A stretch of 44,065 bases of DNA from Planctomycetaceae bacterium UBA2972 (GTDB lineage: Bacteria; Planctomycetota; Planctomycetia; Pirellulales; Pirellulaceae): the NCBI GenBank assembly GCA_002348315.1, contig DEAW01000180.1, positions 7,291 to 51,355 on the forward strand, written 5' to 3'. The translations under genes and the position numbers were made by a program. Position 1 is the stretch's first letter. Each line of letters opens with the position of its first letter. Under the pieces are notes generated by a model that made no database searches, had not been told where the DNA came from, and saw only the letters and a program-made list of their open reading frames with translations. Positions 18,553 through 27,548 of the stretch are shown one piece after another.

Positions 18553-19434
18553 ATGTTTCGACGAGTTAACTTACTTGCGTTATTGTTTGGTTTAACAATG
18601 ACGGTTGTTGCTGAAGCAAAAATGAATGCCCTCATTATTGAAGGGCAAAACAACCACGGCGTCTGGCCGAAAACGACTCAGATGATGAAGGGGTATTTGG
18701 AAGAGACCGGTCTGTTCAAGGTCGATGTTGCGACCACTGCTAAAAGCGGAATTGATCCGGACTTTTCACCGACGTTTTCAGATTATGACGTTGTCGTTTC
18801 TAACTACAACGGAGCTCCCTGGCCAGAAGCAACTCAAAAAGCGTTTATTGATTACATCAAGCGTGGCGGTGGGTTTGTCGTGGTACACGCAGCGAACAAC
18901 GCTTTTGGAAAATGGAAAGAATACAATGAAGCCATTGGTTTAGGTGGCTGGGGAGGCCGCAATGAAAAGTCTGGGCCCTATGTCTACGTCAATGCAGACG
19001 GTAAGCTCATTCGTGATACGACCCCGGGACGTGGTGGTAATCACGGTTCGCAGCATCCCTTCGTAGTAACGATTCGTAACAGTGACCATCCAGTCACGAA
19101 GGGCATGCCCGGTCAATGGTTGCACGAAAAGGATGAACTTTACGATTTACTCCGTGGGCCAGCCGAAAATATGACGGTTCTGGCAACCGCTTACGGTTCT
19201 AAAGATTTCGGTGGTACGGGCCGTCATGAGCCCATGATTTTCACGGTCGACTACGGCAAAGGACGCGTATTTCACACACCGATGGGACATGCGATTTATT
19301 CACAGGAATGTGTTGGGTTTATCACGATCCTGCAGCGTGGAGCTGAATGGGCAGCGACCGGAAAAGTCACTCAAAAAATCCCCAAGGACTTTCCGACGGC
19401 CGACGAAGTATCCAAGCGCCCAAGCGGAAACTAG
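18553..19434 (+). CDS. Secreted ThuA-domain protein (second copy)
   Basis: A 293-residue ThuA-domain protein with a Sec signal (about 1-22, ending AEA). The core begins NALIIEGQNNHG and continues with YDVVVSNYNGAPWP, GGGFVVVHAANNAF and the C-terminal RVFHTPMGH. It is only distantly related to the first ThuA gene of this block, having a GGxVxxHAANNxF element the first copy lacks, so the two are not recent duplicates. A TCCGGAGA sequence before the ATG may serve as ribosome site. The 180 bases after it hold no gene that I can support. A role in ketosugar or glycoside processing is inferred from family and context only. Confidence 0.85.
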   Translation: MFRRVNLLALLFGLTMTVVAEAKMNALIIEGQNNHGVWPKTTQMMKGYLEETGLFKVDVATTAKSGIDPDFSPTFSDYDVVVSNYNGAPWPEATQKAFIDYIKRGGGFVVVHAANNAFGKWKEYNEAIGLGGWGGRNEKSGPYVYVNADGKLIRDTTPGRGGNHGSQHPFVVTIRNSDHPVTKGMPGQWLHEKDELYDLLRGPAENMTVLATAYGSKDFGGTGRHEPMIFTVDYGKGRVFHTPMGHAIYSQECVGFITILQRGAEWAATGKVTQKIPKDFPTADEVSKRPSGN

Positions 19435-19614
19435 TGACGGCAATTCAAGGCAATTAGAAAGAACTCAGAAGTTTGGAGGGCAACTCTCAAGCTCTTTTTG
19501 TTGATTGCCATCTAACGGTTGTCTTAAACTATCAACTCGTCGAATCACTCAGCTTTAATTAGAATGTGAATTATAGGCTTTGCATCCTAATTCAGTGAAA
19601 ACCACCAGTGCCGT

Positions 19615-22600
19615 ATGGGTAAAATGTCCCGATTCATCTCCGTGTCCCTTGGGTTACTCCTCGTAGCTAGTAACCTTTCTGCGCAGACCGTGGATTTTGA
19701 AGTGGATATTTGGCCGGTATTGCAAACAAGTTGTGTTGGCTGTCATGGTGCAGAAACCCATGAAGGCAATCTTAGACTGGATGCCAAGGCAATTGCCTTT
19801 CAGGGAGGCATTACGGGAGTTGGGATAGTGCCTGGTAAGCCCGAGGAAAGTTCTGTTTACCTAAGACTCATTTCTGATGATGAAGGTGAACGGATGCCGG
19901 CAGATGAAGAGCCACTTCCGGCCGAACAAATAGAAGCAGTTCGTCGTTGGATTGAACAAGGAGCGAAATGGCCTGACGGCATCGGTTCGGCAGCTACAGA
20001 GGTCAGTCGTCATTGGGCGTATGTAGCCCCTGTGCGTCCTGTGATTCCAGCCGTACAGCATTCAATGTGGCCTGCTAACGCAATCGATTACTTCGTACTG
20101 GCAAAGCTTGAGGAAAATGAGATTCAGCCATCGAGTCCCGTCGAAAGACGCCGATTGGTTCGCCGGGTTTATCTTGACCTTCTCGGCTATCCGCCGACAG
20201 TTGAGCAAGTGGAAGCGTTTGTCAGTGATCAAACTCCGAATGCTTATGAAGCTTTGATCGAGCAGCTGCTGGCTTCCCCTCAGTATGGTGTGCGATGGGC
20301 CCGACCGTGGCTCGACCTTGCTCGTTATGCAGACAGCAATGGGTATCAGGCGGACCAGTATCGAAACGTTTGGCCTTATCGTGATTGGGTTATTAATGCT
20401 TTGAATCATGACATGCCATTTGATCAGTTTACGATCGAACAGATTGCGGGTGATTTGTTGGAGTCGCCAACGATCAGCCAACAGATTGCCACGGGGTTTC
20501 ATCGCTTAACGACGCTTAACGTGGAAGGTGGTACGGATCCCGAGCTGAGTCGTTTGAATCAGGTTATTGACCGGGTTAATACGACGGCTACGGTGTGGTT
20601 GGGTTCCACAATTGAATGCTCTCAGTGCCACAATCACAAGTACGATCCGTTTAGTCAGAAGGAGTACTATGAGCTACTGGCCTATTTCAATAACACGCCC
20701 CTGGAAGTGAATGGGACTAGTTCTTCGTTCAAATTCTATGGGCCGACAGTTGATGTCGATCGATCCTTGAAAGATCGACGTGCATTAGCGGCTTTGCATA
20801 AAGAGCAGACCGGTAAACAGGCTGCTTTGGATGCACTCGTGGCAAACCTGGATGCTGAATATCCTCAGTGGATTCAGAAAGTGATGGAGACGTCACAAGA
20901 TGAGTCTGAGTGGCATGTGATGGTGCCAAGTGATCCGGTTTCCGTAAACGGAGCCACGTTACGAATTCTTGAAGATAACTCGATCTTGTCGACGGGAAAA
21001 AATCCGGACAAGGATATCTATGAGATTTCGTTTTTGGTTGAGCAGCCAATGGTGACCGGATTTAAATTAGAAGCGTTGACACACGATGAGCTTCCTGGGA
21101 AAGGCCCGGGCCGCTACACCGCTGAACGCCCAAATTTTGTATTGCAGGAATTCACTTTGCATCACGGTGATTCTCAACTGCAATTAACAGATGGTATTGC
21201 TGATTTTTCACAAGCCAATTATGGCGTCAATAAAGCGGTTGATGGCGACCCGCAGACAGCCTGGGCTATCGCTCCTCAATTTTTCAAATCGCACTGGGCA
21301 GAGTTTTTGGTTGCAGAACCGCTTCAGTCAGAAGGGCCTATTAAACTAACAGCCAGATTGGTAATGAACTATGGTGGCAGCCGCGTGATTGGCAGAATCC
21401 GACTGTCGGCAATGACAGGGCAACGCATGACAGATGCTTACTCGAAGCGAGCACAGAAACTTGTTGCCAAACAACAACGTTCTGCACAAGAAGAAAAAGA
21501 ACTTAAGGAGATTTTCCTTAAATCGCACGCTAAGTATGCCAAAGCTCAAGCGGACATCGCAGCAGTGAATAAAAAAATAACGGCACTGCGTGCCCCGACA
21601 GCGTTAGTGATGAAGGAGCTGGACAAGCCACGTGAAACGCACATGTTGATTCGTGGTGAGTATAAGAACAATGGTGATCTGGTTTCGGCTGCGACACCAT
21701 CCATTCTTCATCCGTCAGAAACGAGTGATGCCAATAATCGACTGGATCTTGCTCAATGGTTAGTCTCGCCGAATAACCCTTTGGTGGCTCGAGTGACGGT
21801 GAACCGTTGGTGGGCCGAGTTCTTTGGGAAAGGACTTGTGAAGACCGAAGAGGATTTTGGCAGTCAGGGGGACGCTCCGACGCATCCGCAACTGTTGGAT
21901 TGGCTGGCTGTTGAGTTTATGGAACAGGATTGGTCAATGAAGCATATTCACAAGTTGATTGTGACTTCATCCACTTATCAACAGGATGCGAAATCTCGGC
22001 CTGAGTTACAGGAAATAGATCCCACGAATCGATTGCTGGCCCGCATGCCACGGCTCAGGATGAGTGCTGAGGGGATACGCGATACCATGTTACAAATCAG
22101 CGGCTTGCTGGAACTGCAAATGGGTGGCGCTCCGATTTATCCTCCTCAACCAGCAGGAATCTGGAGACACGTTGGTCGCAATGCACCGAGCTATAAGACA
22201 AGCACTGAGACGGATAGATACCGGCGAGGTATTTACGTGATTTGGCGTCGTAGTGCTCCTTACCCGGCGTTCATTAACTTCGATGCTCCGGATCGAACAT
22301 CCTGTGTGGTCAGTCGTAGTCGTACTAATACTCCACTTCAGGCACTTACGCTGCTTAATGACCCGATGTATTGGGAGATGACAAAAGCATTGGGACAACG
22401 GTTACATGCTGTCGACATAGAAGGTTTGCGAGAAAAAGTGGCCTATGCCTTTACACGTACGGTGTCACGATCGCCGAGTGAACGTGAGATTGATATCCTT
22501 AGTGAGTTGTACACAGAAACGGTGTTACAGTTAAAAGACCGTCCTCAGGATCTGCAGGAGTTGATTGGACAGAAAGATTTGGCGGCTTCACCCGAGTTAG

Positions 22601-22662
22601 GTGCCTGGTATTACCTGGCCAACGTTTTATTGAATTTAGATGAAACGATAACGAGGAACTAA
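19615..22662 (+). CDS. PSCyt1/PSCyt2/PSD1 multidomain exported cytochrome
   Basis: A 1015-residue protein with a Sec signal (about 1-23) and the full planctomycete architecture. PSCyt1 covers residues 30-120 with the heme motif CVGCH at 40-44. PSCyt2/DUF1549 covers about 150-395 with a second motif, CSQCH, at 335-339. A central beta-rich, discoidin-like region spans about 430-610, a helical linker follows, and PSD1/DUF1553 covers about 705-985. The start could be ATG 19615 or the in-frame ATG three codons later. It ends 2 bases before a DUF1501 gene, the pairing most typical of this family. Compared with the protein at 9649 it has canonical CXXCH spacing in both motifs. It is a likely periplasmic di-heme protein with unknown redox partner. 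Confidence 0.9.
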   Translation: MGKMSRFISVSLGLLLVASNLSAQTVDFEVDIWPVLQTSCVGCHGAETHEGNLRLDAKAIAFQGGITGVGIVPGKPEESSVYLRLISDDEGERMPADEEPLPAEQIEAVRRWIEQGAKWPDGIGSAATEVSRHWAYVAPVRPVIPAVQHSMWPANAIDYFVLAKLEENEIQPSSPVERRRLVRRVYLDLLGYPPTVEQVEAFVSDQTPNAYEALIEQLLASPQYGVRWARPWLDLARYADSNGYQADQYRNVWPYRDWVINALNHDMPFDQFTIEQIAGDLLESPTISQQIATGFHRLTTLNVEGGTDPELSRLNQVIDRVNTTATVWLGSTIECSQCHNHKYDPFSQKEYYELLAYFNNTPLEVNGTSSSFKFYGPTVDVDRSLKDRRALAALHKEQTGKQAALDALVANLDAEYPQWIQKVMETSQDESEWHVMVPSDPVSVNGATLRILEDNSILSTGKNPDKDIYEISFLVEQPMVTGFKLEALTHDELPGKGPGRYTAERPNFVLQEFTLHHGDSQLQLTDGIADFSQANYGVNKAVDGDPQTAWAIAPQFFKSHWAEFLVAEPLQSEGPIKLTARLVMNYGGSRVIGRIRLSAMTGQRMTDAYSKRAQKLVAKQQRSAQEEKELKEIFLKSHAKYAKAQADIAAVNKKITALRAPTALVMKELDKPRETHMLIRGEYKNNGDLVSAATPSILHPSETSDANNRLDLAQWLVSPNNPLVARVTVNRWWAEFFGKGLVKTEEDFGSQGDAPTHPQLLDWLAVEFMEQDWSMKHIHKLIVTSSTYQQDAKSRPELQEIDPTNRLLARMPRLRMSAEGIRDTMLQISGLLELQMGGAPIYPPQPAGIWRHVGRNAPSYKTSTETDRYRRGIYVIWRRSAPYPAFINFDAPDRTSCVVSRSRTNTPLQALTLLNDPMYWEMTKALGQRLHAVDIEGLREKVAYAFTRTVSRSPSEREIDILSELYTETVLQLKDRPQDLQELIGQKDLAASPELGAWYYLANVLLNLDETITRN

Positions 22663-22664
22663 AG

Positions 22665-24080
22665 ATGGATCGGGATTTAAATCTGGAACTGACTCGTCGC
22701 GAACTCTTTCGTACAGGAGGAATGGGACTGGGGGCCTCGGCATTAATGAGTTTGCTGGGGCAAGAAGCGACAGCCGATCCCTCCTTTCGGAATCCTTTAC
22801 AGGCTCGTCAAAGCAACTATCCAGCTGGAGCAAAGAGCGTCATTTATATCCATATGATTGGAGCTCCCAGCCAGCTGGATCTCTATGTTGATAAGCCAAA
22901 GCTGAGAGACATGACGGGCGAGTTGTGTCCTGAGGAATTATTTAACAGCCAACAGTTTGCTTTCATTCGCAATCGTCCCAAAATGTATGGGTCTCAGTTT
23001 AAGTTCCGTCGATTCGGTGAGAGCGGCCAGAAGTTCTCCGAATTGCTTCCGGAAATTGGTTCCATGGCCGATGAGATCGCATTGATTGAAACTATGCATG
23101 GCGAGCAGATTAATCACTCTCCTGCTCAGTTATTCATGCAAACCGGGTTTGGCCGATTTGGTCGACCCAGCATGGGGTCCTGGGTTACCTACGGTTTAGG
23201 AAGTGAAAATGAAAATCTACCGTCCTTTGTAGTCATGGTGACGGGCAGCGTGGGTGGTGCCGGTAACAGTATGTGGGGTAGCGGATTTCTACCTTCGATT
23301 TACCAGGGGGTTGAATTTCGGGCCAATGGTGATCCCGTGCTGTTCCTCTCTAACCCCAAAGGAATTCGAAGAGCTGATAGACGGCGAATCGTTGATACAA
23401 TCAATCAGTTAAATCGGGAGCAATTAGTGGATCTGGGCGACCCCGAGATTGCCACTAGGATCGGGCAATACGAAATGGCCTACAAGATGCAGTCTTCTGT
23501 TCCGAATCTGATGGACACCAGTGGCGAAACGGAATCGACTCATGCTCTGTACGGAACAACCCCGGGTAAAGCAGGGTTTGCTAACAATTGTTTGTTAGCC
23601 CGGCGGTTGGTTGAACGGGGAGTGCGGTTTGTACAACTGTTTGATCAGGGGTGGGATCATCACAGCGGCATCGAAAAATCGATACGCAACAAGACGAAAT
23701 CAGTGGATAAGCCGATAGCAGCGTTATTGAAAGACTTAAAGCAGCGAGGCTTACTGGACGAGACTTTAGTGATTTGTGGCAGCGAATTTGGACGTACGCC
23801 AATGGTTCAGGGAGGCCTGGAAAACGCTGGACGTGACCACCATAAAGATTGTTTCTCAATCTGGATGGCCGGGGGAGGAATCCGTGGTGGAGTGCGAGTG
23901 GGTGAATCAGATGATCTGGGGTTCTCGATAACGAAGGATCCGGTCTCTGTACATGATTTCCATGCCACGGTATTACACCTGCTTGGTATGGACCACACAG
24001 CATTAACCTACAAATATCAGGGTCGGCAGTTTCGCTTGACGGATGTTGCCGGAAACCCTGTACAAAAGATTTTGGCTTAG
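22665..24080 (+). CDS. DUF1501 protein, Tat-exported (divergent copy)
   Basis: A 471-residue DUF1501 protein with the twin-arginine segment LTRRELFRTGG (RR at 11-12). The first family motif is degenerate, reading IGAPSQLDLYVDKPKL instead of GGPxxxDxxDxKPDAP. The second half keeps CGSEFGRTP and GRDHHKDCF. It starts 2 bases after the PSCyt1/PSCyt2/PSD1 gene, the standard partner pair in Planctomycetes. It is the most divergent of the four DUF1501 copies in the immediate block and fits the large subgroup that always travels with a PSCyt1-type partner. A small dyad in the 110 bases downstream has no U-tract. Confidence 0.88.
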   Translation: MDRDLNLELTRRELFRTGGMGLGASALMSLLGQEATADPSFRNPLQARQSNYPAGAKSVIYIHMIGAPSQLDLYVDKPKLRDMTGELCPEELFNSQQFAFIRNRPKMYGSQFKFRRFGESGQKFSELLPEIGSMADEIALIETMHGEQINHSPAQLFMQTGFGRFGRPSMGSWVTYGLGSENENLPSFVVMVTGSVGGAGNSMWGSGFLPSIYQGVEFRANGDPVLFLSNPKGIRRADRRRIVDTINQLNREQLVDLGDPEIATRIGQYEMAYKMQSSVPNLMDTSGETESTHALYGTTPGKAGFANNCLLARRLVERGVRFVQLFDQGWDHHSGIEKSIRNKTKSVDKPIAALLKDLKQRGLLDETLVICGSEFGRTPMVQGGLENAGRDHHKDCFSIWMAGGGIRGGVRVGESDDLGFSITKDPVSVHDFHATVLHLLGMDHTALTYKYQGRQFRLTDVAGNPVQKILA

Positions 24081-24190
24081 CAAGAAGTCAGAATATCGCT
24101 TTTCCCGTAATGAGAATTACGAGATAATAGATGAAACCAGGTGACGGTTTGTTTACCGGAACTGTGGACGTTGATTGAAAAAGGAAACCT

Positions 24191-25969
24191 ATGAAACGCA
24201 TACTTTCCATCGTGCTTTTGACAGTGATCTGCTTCGGCACATCCTTACAGGCAGCCGATCAACTTATGGAAGTGCAAGCGTTGCGCCGTCCGGTCGCGAT
24301 TGAACACGTTTCTGATTTCAATCAGCTAGTTGTGTTGAACCAACGTAGCGCATCGCTTTCCTTTCTGGATTTGACCACGCAGCAAGTGGTGAATGAAGTG
24401 GCAATTGGAGGAAAGCCGACCGATATGGAATTGGTGGACGGAACGAATATCCTGGCCATTACCAATGAAGAAACGCATCTCATCAGCTTGTATCAAGTCC
24501 TCAACAACGGCCTGTCGGCACTTGCCGATATCAAGGTTTGTACTTATCCACGGCATGTTCAGTATGAGCCCGAACAAGGTCTGTTATTTGTCAGTGGAAT
24601 GTGGTCGCAACAGCTTGCTGTCGTTAAATTAGATCGGCAAGATCCGAGTGGCTCTTCGCTGGTACAAACCGTGGATATGGCTTTCACTCCTCACAATATT
24701 GTGTTTCTTCCTGATCATAAACATATGGTGGTCGGAGATTGCCACGGTGGAAACCTAATGCTGTTCGATATGACCAATGCGTCTCAGGGGAAACTGAAGT
24801 CGTTGGGGAAACGCGTCTTTCCCGGTCATAACGTACGTGGCTTACAGATCAGTGCGGACGGTCAGATGCTGATCGTCGCTCATCAAATGCTCAATGAACT
24901 GGCCCATACGGTTCGTAATGATGTTCACTGGGGATTGCTCATGTCGAATGATCTACGGTGGCTGAAAGTCGAAAGTGTGCTCAAAGGGGGAGACGATTTA
25001 TATACCGGCGCCCATATGCATCCGTTGGGCGAAGCGGGTAATGCGACAGGAGATCCTTCTCAGGTCGCGGTTGCCAAAGACGGGATGGTCGTCGTGACAC
25101 TCGGCGGCGTTGGGGAAATTGCTTATGGTAAGGAAGATGATTTTAGCCTGCAGCGTCTTCAAGTGGGATTACGCCCGATGGATCTTAAAATCGATGATGC
25201 CCGGGGATTGGTTTATGTCGCGAATATGTTTGGAGATTCAGTTTCTATTGTGGATCTGGAAGCCCAGACGGCGAAAGAGATCCCACTTGGTAAACAGGCC
25301 GAGTTGTCAGAAGCCGATAAAGGGGAGTTACTCTTCTTCAACGCGAAGTTATCGCATGACGGGTGGATGAGCTGCAATAGTTGCCATACCGAAGGTCATA
25401 CCAATGGGATGGTAAACGACAACTTTAGTGACAAATCATTTGGTGCTCCGAAACGCGTCTTCTCACTGCTTGGCAAGAGTGGGACCGAGCCTTTTGCCTG
25501 GAATGGACAGGCTCAGAGTCTGGAAAAGCAGATTCATAATTCGCTCAGAATCACGATGCAGATGGACGACGAACCGACGCCGGAACAGCTTAAACAGCTG
25601 GCGACCTTTGTTTCTACTCTGAAGAGGCCTCCGTCAATTGATGTCGCTCGAAATCAGGTAGATCCGCAGGCTATTGCTCGTGGTAAAGAAGTCTTTATGG
25701 CCAATAATTGTCAGCAATGTCATACTCCACCCCTTTATACAGTGACCGACGTCTTTGACGTGGGGTTAACCGACAAAGAAGGAAATACGGAATTCAACCC
25801 GCCCAGTTTGATTGGAGTGGGACAACGAGTTCATTACTTCCATGACAACTCAGCCAAGACGCTAGAGAGTGTGTTCAGCAAACATGGGCATCCGGCAGGC
25901 GACTTCGGTGGAAATGGTCTGAAGGCTAATCAGATACGTGACTTAGTCGAATTCTTAAAGAGTCTTTAA
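24191..25969 (+). CDS. Beta-propeller di-heme cytochrome c
   Basis: A 592-residue exported protein (Sec signal 1-21, ending LQA). Residues about 25-360 form repeated beta-strand blades of the YVTN/cytochrome-d1-like type; examples are VVLNQRSASLSFLDL and GLVYVANMFGDSVSIVDL. The C-terminal 200 residues resemble di-heme cytochrome c peroxidase/MauG-type domains, with heme motifs CNSCH at 395-399 and CQQCH at 507-511. This combination suits a periplasmic electron-transfer or oxidase subunit. A GGAAA sequence lies before the ATG. It is the last large redox gene of the block and could accept electrons from its dehydrogenase, which is inference. A strict peroxidase role is not supported by anything specific. 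Confidence 0.82.
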   Translation: MKRILSIVLLTVICFGTSLQAADQLMEVQALRRPVAIEHVSDFNQLVVLNQRSASLSFLDLTTQQVVNEVAIGGKPTDMELVDGTNILAITNEETHLISLYQVLNNGLSALADIKVCTYPRHVQYEPEQGLLFVSGMWSQQLAVVKLDRQDPSGSSLVQTVDMAFTPHNIVFLPDHKHMVVGDCHGGNLMLFDMTNASQGKLKSLGKRVFPGHNVRGLQISADGQMLIVAHQMLNELAHTVRNDVHWGLLMSNDLRWLKVESVLKGGDDLYTGAHMHPLGEAGNATGDPSQVAVAKDGMVVVTLGGVGEIAYGKEDDFSLQRLQVGLRPMDLKIDDARGLVYVANMFGDSVSIVDLEAQTAKEIPLGKQAELSEADKGELLFFNAKLSHDGWMSCNSCHTEGHTNGMVNDNFSDKSFGAPKRVFSLLGKSGTEPFAWNGQAQSLEKQIHNSLRITMQMDDEPTPEQLKQLATFVSTLKRPPSIDVARNQVDPQAIARGKEVFMANNCQQCHTPPLYTVTDVFDVGLTDKEGNTEFNPPSLIGVGQRVHYFHDNSAKTLESVFSKHGHPAGDFGGNGLKANQIRDLVEFLKSL

Positions 25970-26062
25970 GCCGACTGGTCTTGTCCTGAAGAATTAATCA
26001 CCGTACTCTACGTTCGTCTATTTATTGTCGCTGGCGCGTTCCTTCAGGCGTACAGAATCGAA

Positions 26063-26842
26063 ATGCGTAGTTGCCACTTCTTGATCTTGCTTGCTTTGCT
26101 CCTGTGTTTAACAGGCTGTAGGAATAATCCGCGTGTGGCTCGTGAAATTGAGCAAATGGGGAGTCAGCGTCGAGCATTAGAGGATCAGGTATATGATCTT
26201 CAATATGAATTTGACAAGCAAGCCGATGAGGTGAAACGGTTAAAGACAGAGAACACTCGGTTAAAATCACAGCTCGAAGCAGCGACTTTGTCACCGACGG
26301 TCCCTGAGATGGATGATGGTGGTCCGGCGTTGATCGATCTGAGTGCCGGTAATCAGAATATGCGTATAGAGCCGGTCAGACCGGAACGAATCCTACCGGT
26401 CAGTCAGGCCAGTTTTTCTGACAAGCCGCGGCCGTCCTCGACAGATGTGCAGAACCTGGAGATCAACAAGTTGAGATCTGTCTTGCGTGATGCTGATGGT
26501 AATGGGTTGATCGATACTGTGGTTTTACATTTGACTCCGCGAAATGCCGCTGGAGAATTCATTACGCATGCTGATTACGTCGATGTAGTGATTCGTGAGC
26601 GAAGTGCTGCGGGGCCATTGGTGGGTCAATGGAAGATTGCTAAGCGGGAGATGGAACGCATCCTTTCGAATTCTATGTATAAGAAAACGGTTCCGTTGGA
26701 ATTGGATTTAACCTCTCAATTTGACTTGGCAACCGAGTTTTTTCTGGATGTTCGTTATGGCACATCGGGAGCTCGAAAGTCAGGTGTCCTCACGTCGAGG
26801 GGGATCAGTACTTCACGAAGCGAATGGTCGCCTTTTCGGTAA
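26063..26842 (+). CDS. Coiled-coil lipoprotein, unknown function
   Basis: A 259-residue predicted lipoprotein. The signal ends in the lipobox LTGC with Cys19. Residues about 24-75 form a heptad-rich coiled coil (EIEQMGSQRRALEDQVYDL and onward). A linker follows, then a beta-rich C-terminal domain from about 128. That domain opens with DADGNGLID (143-151), a match to the DxDxNGxxD calcium-binding loop seen in EF-hand/dockerin-type motifs. I do not recognise the family. It may be anchored in the outer membrane or inner-membrane periplasmic face. It faces the converging clpP genes and is separated from the cytochrome gene by 93 bases without a clear terminator. Confidence 0.75.
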   Translation: MRSCHFLILLALLLCLTGCRNNPRVAREIEQMGSQRRALEDQVYDLQYEFDKQADEVKRLKTENTRLKSQLEAATLSPTVPEMDDGGPALIDLSAGNQNMRIEPVRPERILPVSQASFSDKPRPSSTDVQNLEINKLRSVLRDADGNGLIDTVVLHLTPRNAAGEFITHADYVDVVIRERSAAGPLVGQWKIAKREMERILSNSMYKKTVPLELDLTSQFDLATEFFLDVRYGTSGARKSGVLTSRGISTSRSEWSPFR

Positions 26843-26849
26843 GGTGAAT

Positions 26850-26882
26850 AAAAAAAGAGCTGAAGCGGTAAAGGTTCAGCTC
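26850..26882 (-). terminator. Intrinsic terminator of the clpP pair
   Basis: A perfect 8-bp stem (26857-26864 with 26875-26882) with a 10-base loop. Read on the minus strand it is followed by seven U residues (A-run 26850-26856). It lies 40 bases after the stop of the last clpP and between converging genes. Confidence 0.85.
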
Positions 26883-26922
26883 TTCGTGTAAGTCGGATTC
26901 TCCAAACGGGTGTTTGTTAGTT

Positions 26923-27513
26923 TTATGCTTCACCCATGGTGGTCACCACGTGATCGATTAATCCATATTCCTGAGCTTCTTCGGCGGACATGAAATTGTC
27001 GCGGTCCGTATCTGCTTCGATGGTAGCCAGATCTTTACCGGTGTGCTTAATGAGGATTTCATTGAGCTTGTCTTTTGTCTTTTGGAATTCCTTGGAATGG
27101 ATAAGGATTTCCTCGGCTGTACCCTGCATGCCTGCTAAGGGTTGGTGGATCATGATACGTGAGTTTGGCAGAGCATAGCGTTTTTTCTCGTGACCAGCGG
27201 TAAGCAGCAGCGCTCCCATGGATGCAGCCTGGCCAATACAGTAGGTTGCCACATCACATGTTATAAATTGCATGGTATCGTAGATCGCCAATCCAGCACT
27301 AACACTTCCGCCGGGCGAATTGATATAGAAGTGAATGTCGGCCTTTGGATCATCGGACTGCAAAAACAGCATTTGGGCAACAATCGCGTTGGCGACTTCA
27401 TCATTGACACCGGACCCGAGGAATACGATTCGGTCTTTAAGCAGTCGGCTGTAAATATCATAGACACGTTCATCGCGTCCGTTAGATTCGACGACATAGG
27501 GAATTGGAGGCAT
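26923..27513 (-). CDS. clpP: ATP-dependent Clp protease proteolytic subunit (downstream copy)
   Basis: A 196-residue ClpP, the standard length. The catalytic Ser is in GQAASMGALLL, His in RIMIHQPLAG and Asp in the TDRDNFMSAEEA segment, so all triad residues are present. The mature body starts with FLGSGVNDEVANAIVAQMLFLQ. ClpP forms barrel-shaped peptidases in the cytoplasm and needs an AAA+ partner (ClpX, ClpA or ClpC), none of which is encoded nearby. It follows a second clpP by 35 bases, so the two are probably co-transcribed and may form mixed rings. Confidence 0.95.
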   Translation of the reverse strand: MPPIPYVVESNGRDERVYDIYSRLLKDRIVFLGSGVNDEVANAIVAQMLFLQSDDPKADIHFYINSPGGSVSAGLAIYDTMQFITCDVATYCIGQAASMGALLLTAGHEKKRYALPNSRIMIHQPLAGMQGTAEEILIHSKEFQKTKDKLNEILIKHTGKDLATIEADTDRDNFMSAEEAQEYGLIDHVVTTMGEA

Positions 27514-27548
27514 GGATGCGTTCTCCGTAGTTGATTACTAATTGAGTG

